DNA of 64,000 nucleotides. It comes from Photobacterium kagoshimensis. Its GTDB lineage: Bacteria > Pseudomonadota > Gammaproteobacteria > Enterobacterales > Vibrionaceae. The stretch covers positions 372,001 to 436,000 of the forward strand of contig NZ_JAKJSO010000009.1 in NCBI RefSeq assembly GCF_050337045.1, read 5' to 3'. Positions 62,832-64,000 of the stretch are shown here, piece after piece. A program made the position numbers and the translations under genes. Every line of letters begins with the position of its first letter. Position 1 is the stretch's first letter. Below the pieces are notes generated by a model that made no database searches, was not told the origin of the DNA, and worked only from the letters and a program-made list of their open reading frames with translations.

Positions 62832-63098
62832 ATGAAAATATTTAGTCTTCTGATGGTCACGCTGTTTTTTTATGTTGTAATACCATCTGCAATATTTGTT
62901 TTAGCGTCTTACTTCAATGAGATCATAGTGATTATTGGAATCATACTTTATCTCTGTTGCGCTCCAAAGTTAGTAAAAGGTACCAAATGGTTAGCGGGAA
63001 GAAGAGATGTACCGTCAATCATTGGCTTAGTTGGATTAATCATTATTATTGCTCAAGCAAACTTTACTTTTCTTTTTTGGATGATGCTTTACTTGTAA
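62832..63098 (+). CDS. Small membrane protein of unknown function
   Basis: An 88-residue hydrophobic protein of no recognised family. Two or three membrane segments are visible (about 3-27, 30-46, 60-86), with a short basic loop (KLVKGTKWLAGRRDV) between them that should face the cytoplasm. The ribosome binding site is weak (GGTAATAAGTG before the ATG). Codon use is AT-rich. It is kept because the frame is long and consistently hydrophobic, but it may be non-essential or specific to the lineage. Confidence 0.6.
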   Translation: MKIFSLLMVTLFFYVVIPSAIFVLASYFNEIIVIIGIILYLCCAPKLVKGTKWLAGRRDVPSIIGLVGLIIIIAQANFTFLFWMMLYL

Positions 63099-63174
63099 TA
63101 ATGTACAGCTAAATAGTGAAGGTACTCGTATTCCACGGGGTCTAGTCGGCAAATTAGCCGTTATAGAGATTGAT

Positions 63175-63200
63175 ATAAGCCCTGAAAAATCAAGGCTTAT
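63175..63200 (-). terminator. Possible terminator hairpin after the right-end symporter gene
   Basis: On the minus strand ATAAGCCTTGA-TTTT-TCAGGGCTTAT forms an 11-pair stem with one wobble. No T run follows the stem, so it is weak or processed. Confidence 0.45.
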
Positions 63201-63221
63201 TGGTTTTGGTGAAAGTAAAGA

Positions 63222-64000
63222 CTATTTAGTCTCTGGGCTCACTTCAATATGGTCATTAATGATCACTGCACAAGCAGCATCCCCTGTAATATTGAGCGCA
63301 GTACGTATCATGTCGAAGATACGATCTAGGGCGAAGAGTAGTGGTAAACCTTCGATTGGGATCCCCGCCGATAGTAATACAGCCACTACTAAGAAAGAGG
63401 GCCCAGGTACACCGGCTTGTCCGACGGCACCCAATGTTGAAGTAATAATAATGGCGATATAGGCACTCATCCCTAGATCAACATTGAACATTTGCGCAAA
63501 GAAGATGGCGACTAAACCATAGTAAATCGCATTACCGCTCATGTTGATGGTTGCACCCAGTGGCAGCACAAATGAGGCGGTTGAATTTTTGACATTCAGT
63601 TCTTCTTCACACACTTCCATCGTAACAGGCAGCGTTGCCATCGAAGAAGCCGTTGACAGTGCGACAGCCTGTGGTTTTTTCATTACAGATAGGAATTTCA
63701 GTGGTGAAGTTTTACTGAACACCTTGATCATTAATGGGTAAAACACAAAGCCGTATATTAAAATCGCCACTACGTAGACAACGAACAGCTTAAACACCAC
63801 CATTAAGGCACTAAAACCAAATGTGCCCACCGCATCTGCCATTAAGCCAAATACACCCAGTGGTGCAATTTTCATAACAACATTGATCATCCAAACCATG
63901 GCATCAACAATGGCATTCACACCGTTGATCAAAGGTTCACGACGATCTTTTTCTAACTTAGAAACAGCAATACCAAAGAATAAGCAGAATACTAAAATTT
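63222..64000 (-). CDS. DAACS-family symporter with altered ion-site motif (5' end beyond window)
   Basis: C-terminal 258 residues or so of a second dicarboxylate/amino acid:cation symporter; the N-terminus lies beyond the window. The frame runs open to the edge (ILVFCLFFGIAVSKLEKDRR is the first part seen), so the internal TTG is not the start. HP1 STASSMATLPVT and the last helix DRIFDMIRTALNITGD are intact. The usual NMDGT ion-binding motif reads NMSGN, losing the Asp and the Thr. The rest is well conserved, so this looks like a functional variant rather than a dead gene; ion coupling or substrate may differ from the paralogue at 16269-17582. Confidence 0.88.
   Translation of the reverse strand, partial: ILVFCLFFGIAVSKLEKDRREPLINGVNAIVDAMVWMINVVMKIAPLGVFGLMADAVGTFGFSALMVVFKLFVVYVVAILIYGFVFYPLMIKVFSKTSPLKFLSVMKKPQAVALSTASSMATLPVTMEVCEEELNVKNSTASFVLPLGATINMSGNAIYYGLVAIFFAQMFNVDLGMSAYIAIIITSTLGAVGQAGVPGPSFLVVAVLLSAGIPIEGLPLLFALDRIFDMIRTALNITGDAACAVIINDHIEVSPETK

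Noticed and set aside
1..64000. Mobile elements, CRISPR, tRNA/rRNA, toxin-antitoxin or defence genes
   Set aside because: Read for on both strands; no transposase, integrase, phage protein, regular spaced repeats, cloverleaf or known defence domain was found. The window is mainly conserved core chromosome.

Overview
The window is core chromosome of a gammaproteobacterium in the Vibrionaceae, most probably Photobacterium. The gene orders trxB / lrp-ftsK-lolA-rarA-serS, metG divergent from mrp, and yceD-rpmF-plsX-fabH-fabD-fabG-acpP-fabF-pabC-mltG-tmk-holB-tatD-ptsG match the enteric/vibrio arrangement. The ald insertion beside lrp, a Sxy/TfoX-type competence regulator, a CSS-EAL protein and a DsdC-like regulator fit a marine vibrio. 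The genus is inferred from protein resemblance and gene order; no search was run. I see no rRNA, tRNA, CRISPR array, prophage, transposon or integron.

Layout. 1-5750 (minus): cydC (cut by the window edge), cydD, trxB and ald. 5908-13611 (plus): lrp, ftsK, lolA, rarA, serS. 13752-15834 (minus): an unrecognised lipoprotein and an upstream membrane-anchored protein, the least explained genes here. 16269-20190 (minus): a dicarboxylate/amino-acid:cation symporter and metG. 20415-24806 (plus): mrp, udk, asmA. 24920-35034 is a mixed accessory-type stretch: a CBS-pair protein, a YdjM-like membrane protein, a Dcu transporter behind a perfect FNR box, psiE, a secreted lipoprotein nuclease/phosphatase homologue, a CSS-EAL phosphodiesterase, and the cobalamin genes cobT-cobS-btuR. 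35217-41939: stand-alone ddl, a divergent low-molecular-weight tyrosine phosphatase, a SulP transporter and RNase E. 42587-56927: rluC, maf/yceF, the fatty-acid and replication cluster, and ptsG. 57320-64000: lysO, an HDOD protein, a Lon-N-domain protein, tfoX/sxy, a DsdC-like LysR regulator, a DUF2058 protein, a small membrane protein and a second, truncated DAACS-type symporter with an altered ion-site motif.

How it works together. The fab cluster takes phosphate/acyl-ACP metabolism (PlsX) through initiation (FabH, FabD), elongation (FabG, FabF) and carrier (AcpP), followed by housekeeping genes for folate, peptidoglycan termination, dTMP and the clamp loader. Strong intrinsic terminators lie after most transcription units, including two inside the fab cluster (after acpP and after fabF). 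The anaerobic/redox theme (CydDC, TrxB, Dcu with FNR box) is spread over separate units. No clearly new defence, mobile or biosynthetic system is visible; the most open items are the 13752-15834 pair, the variant symporter, RNase E tail repeats, and several unexplained long hairpins.
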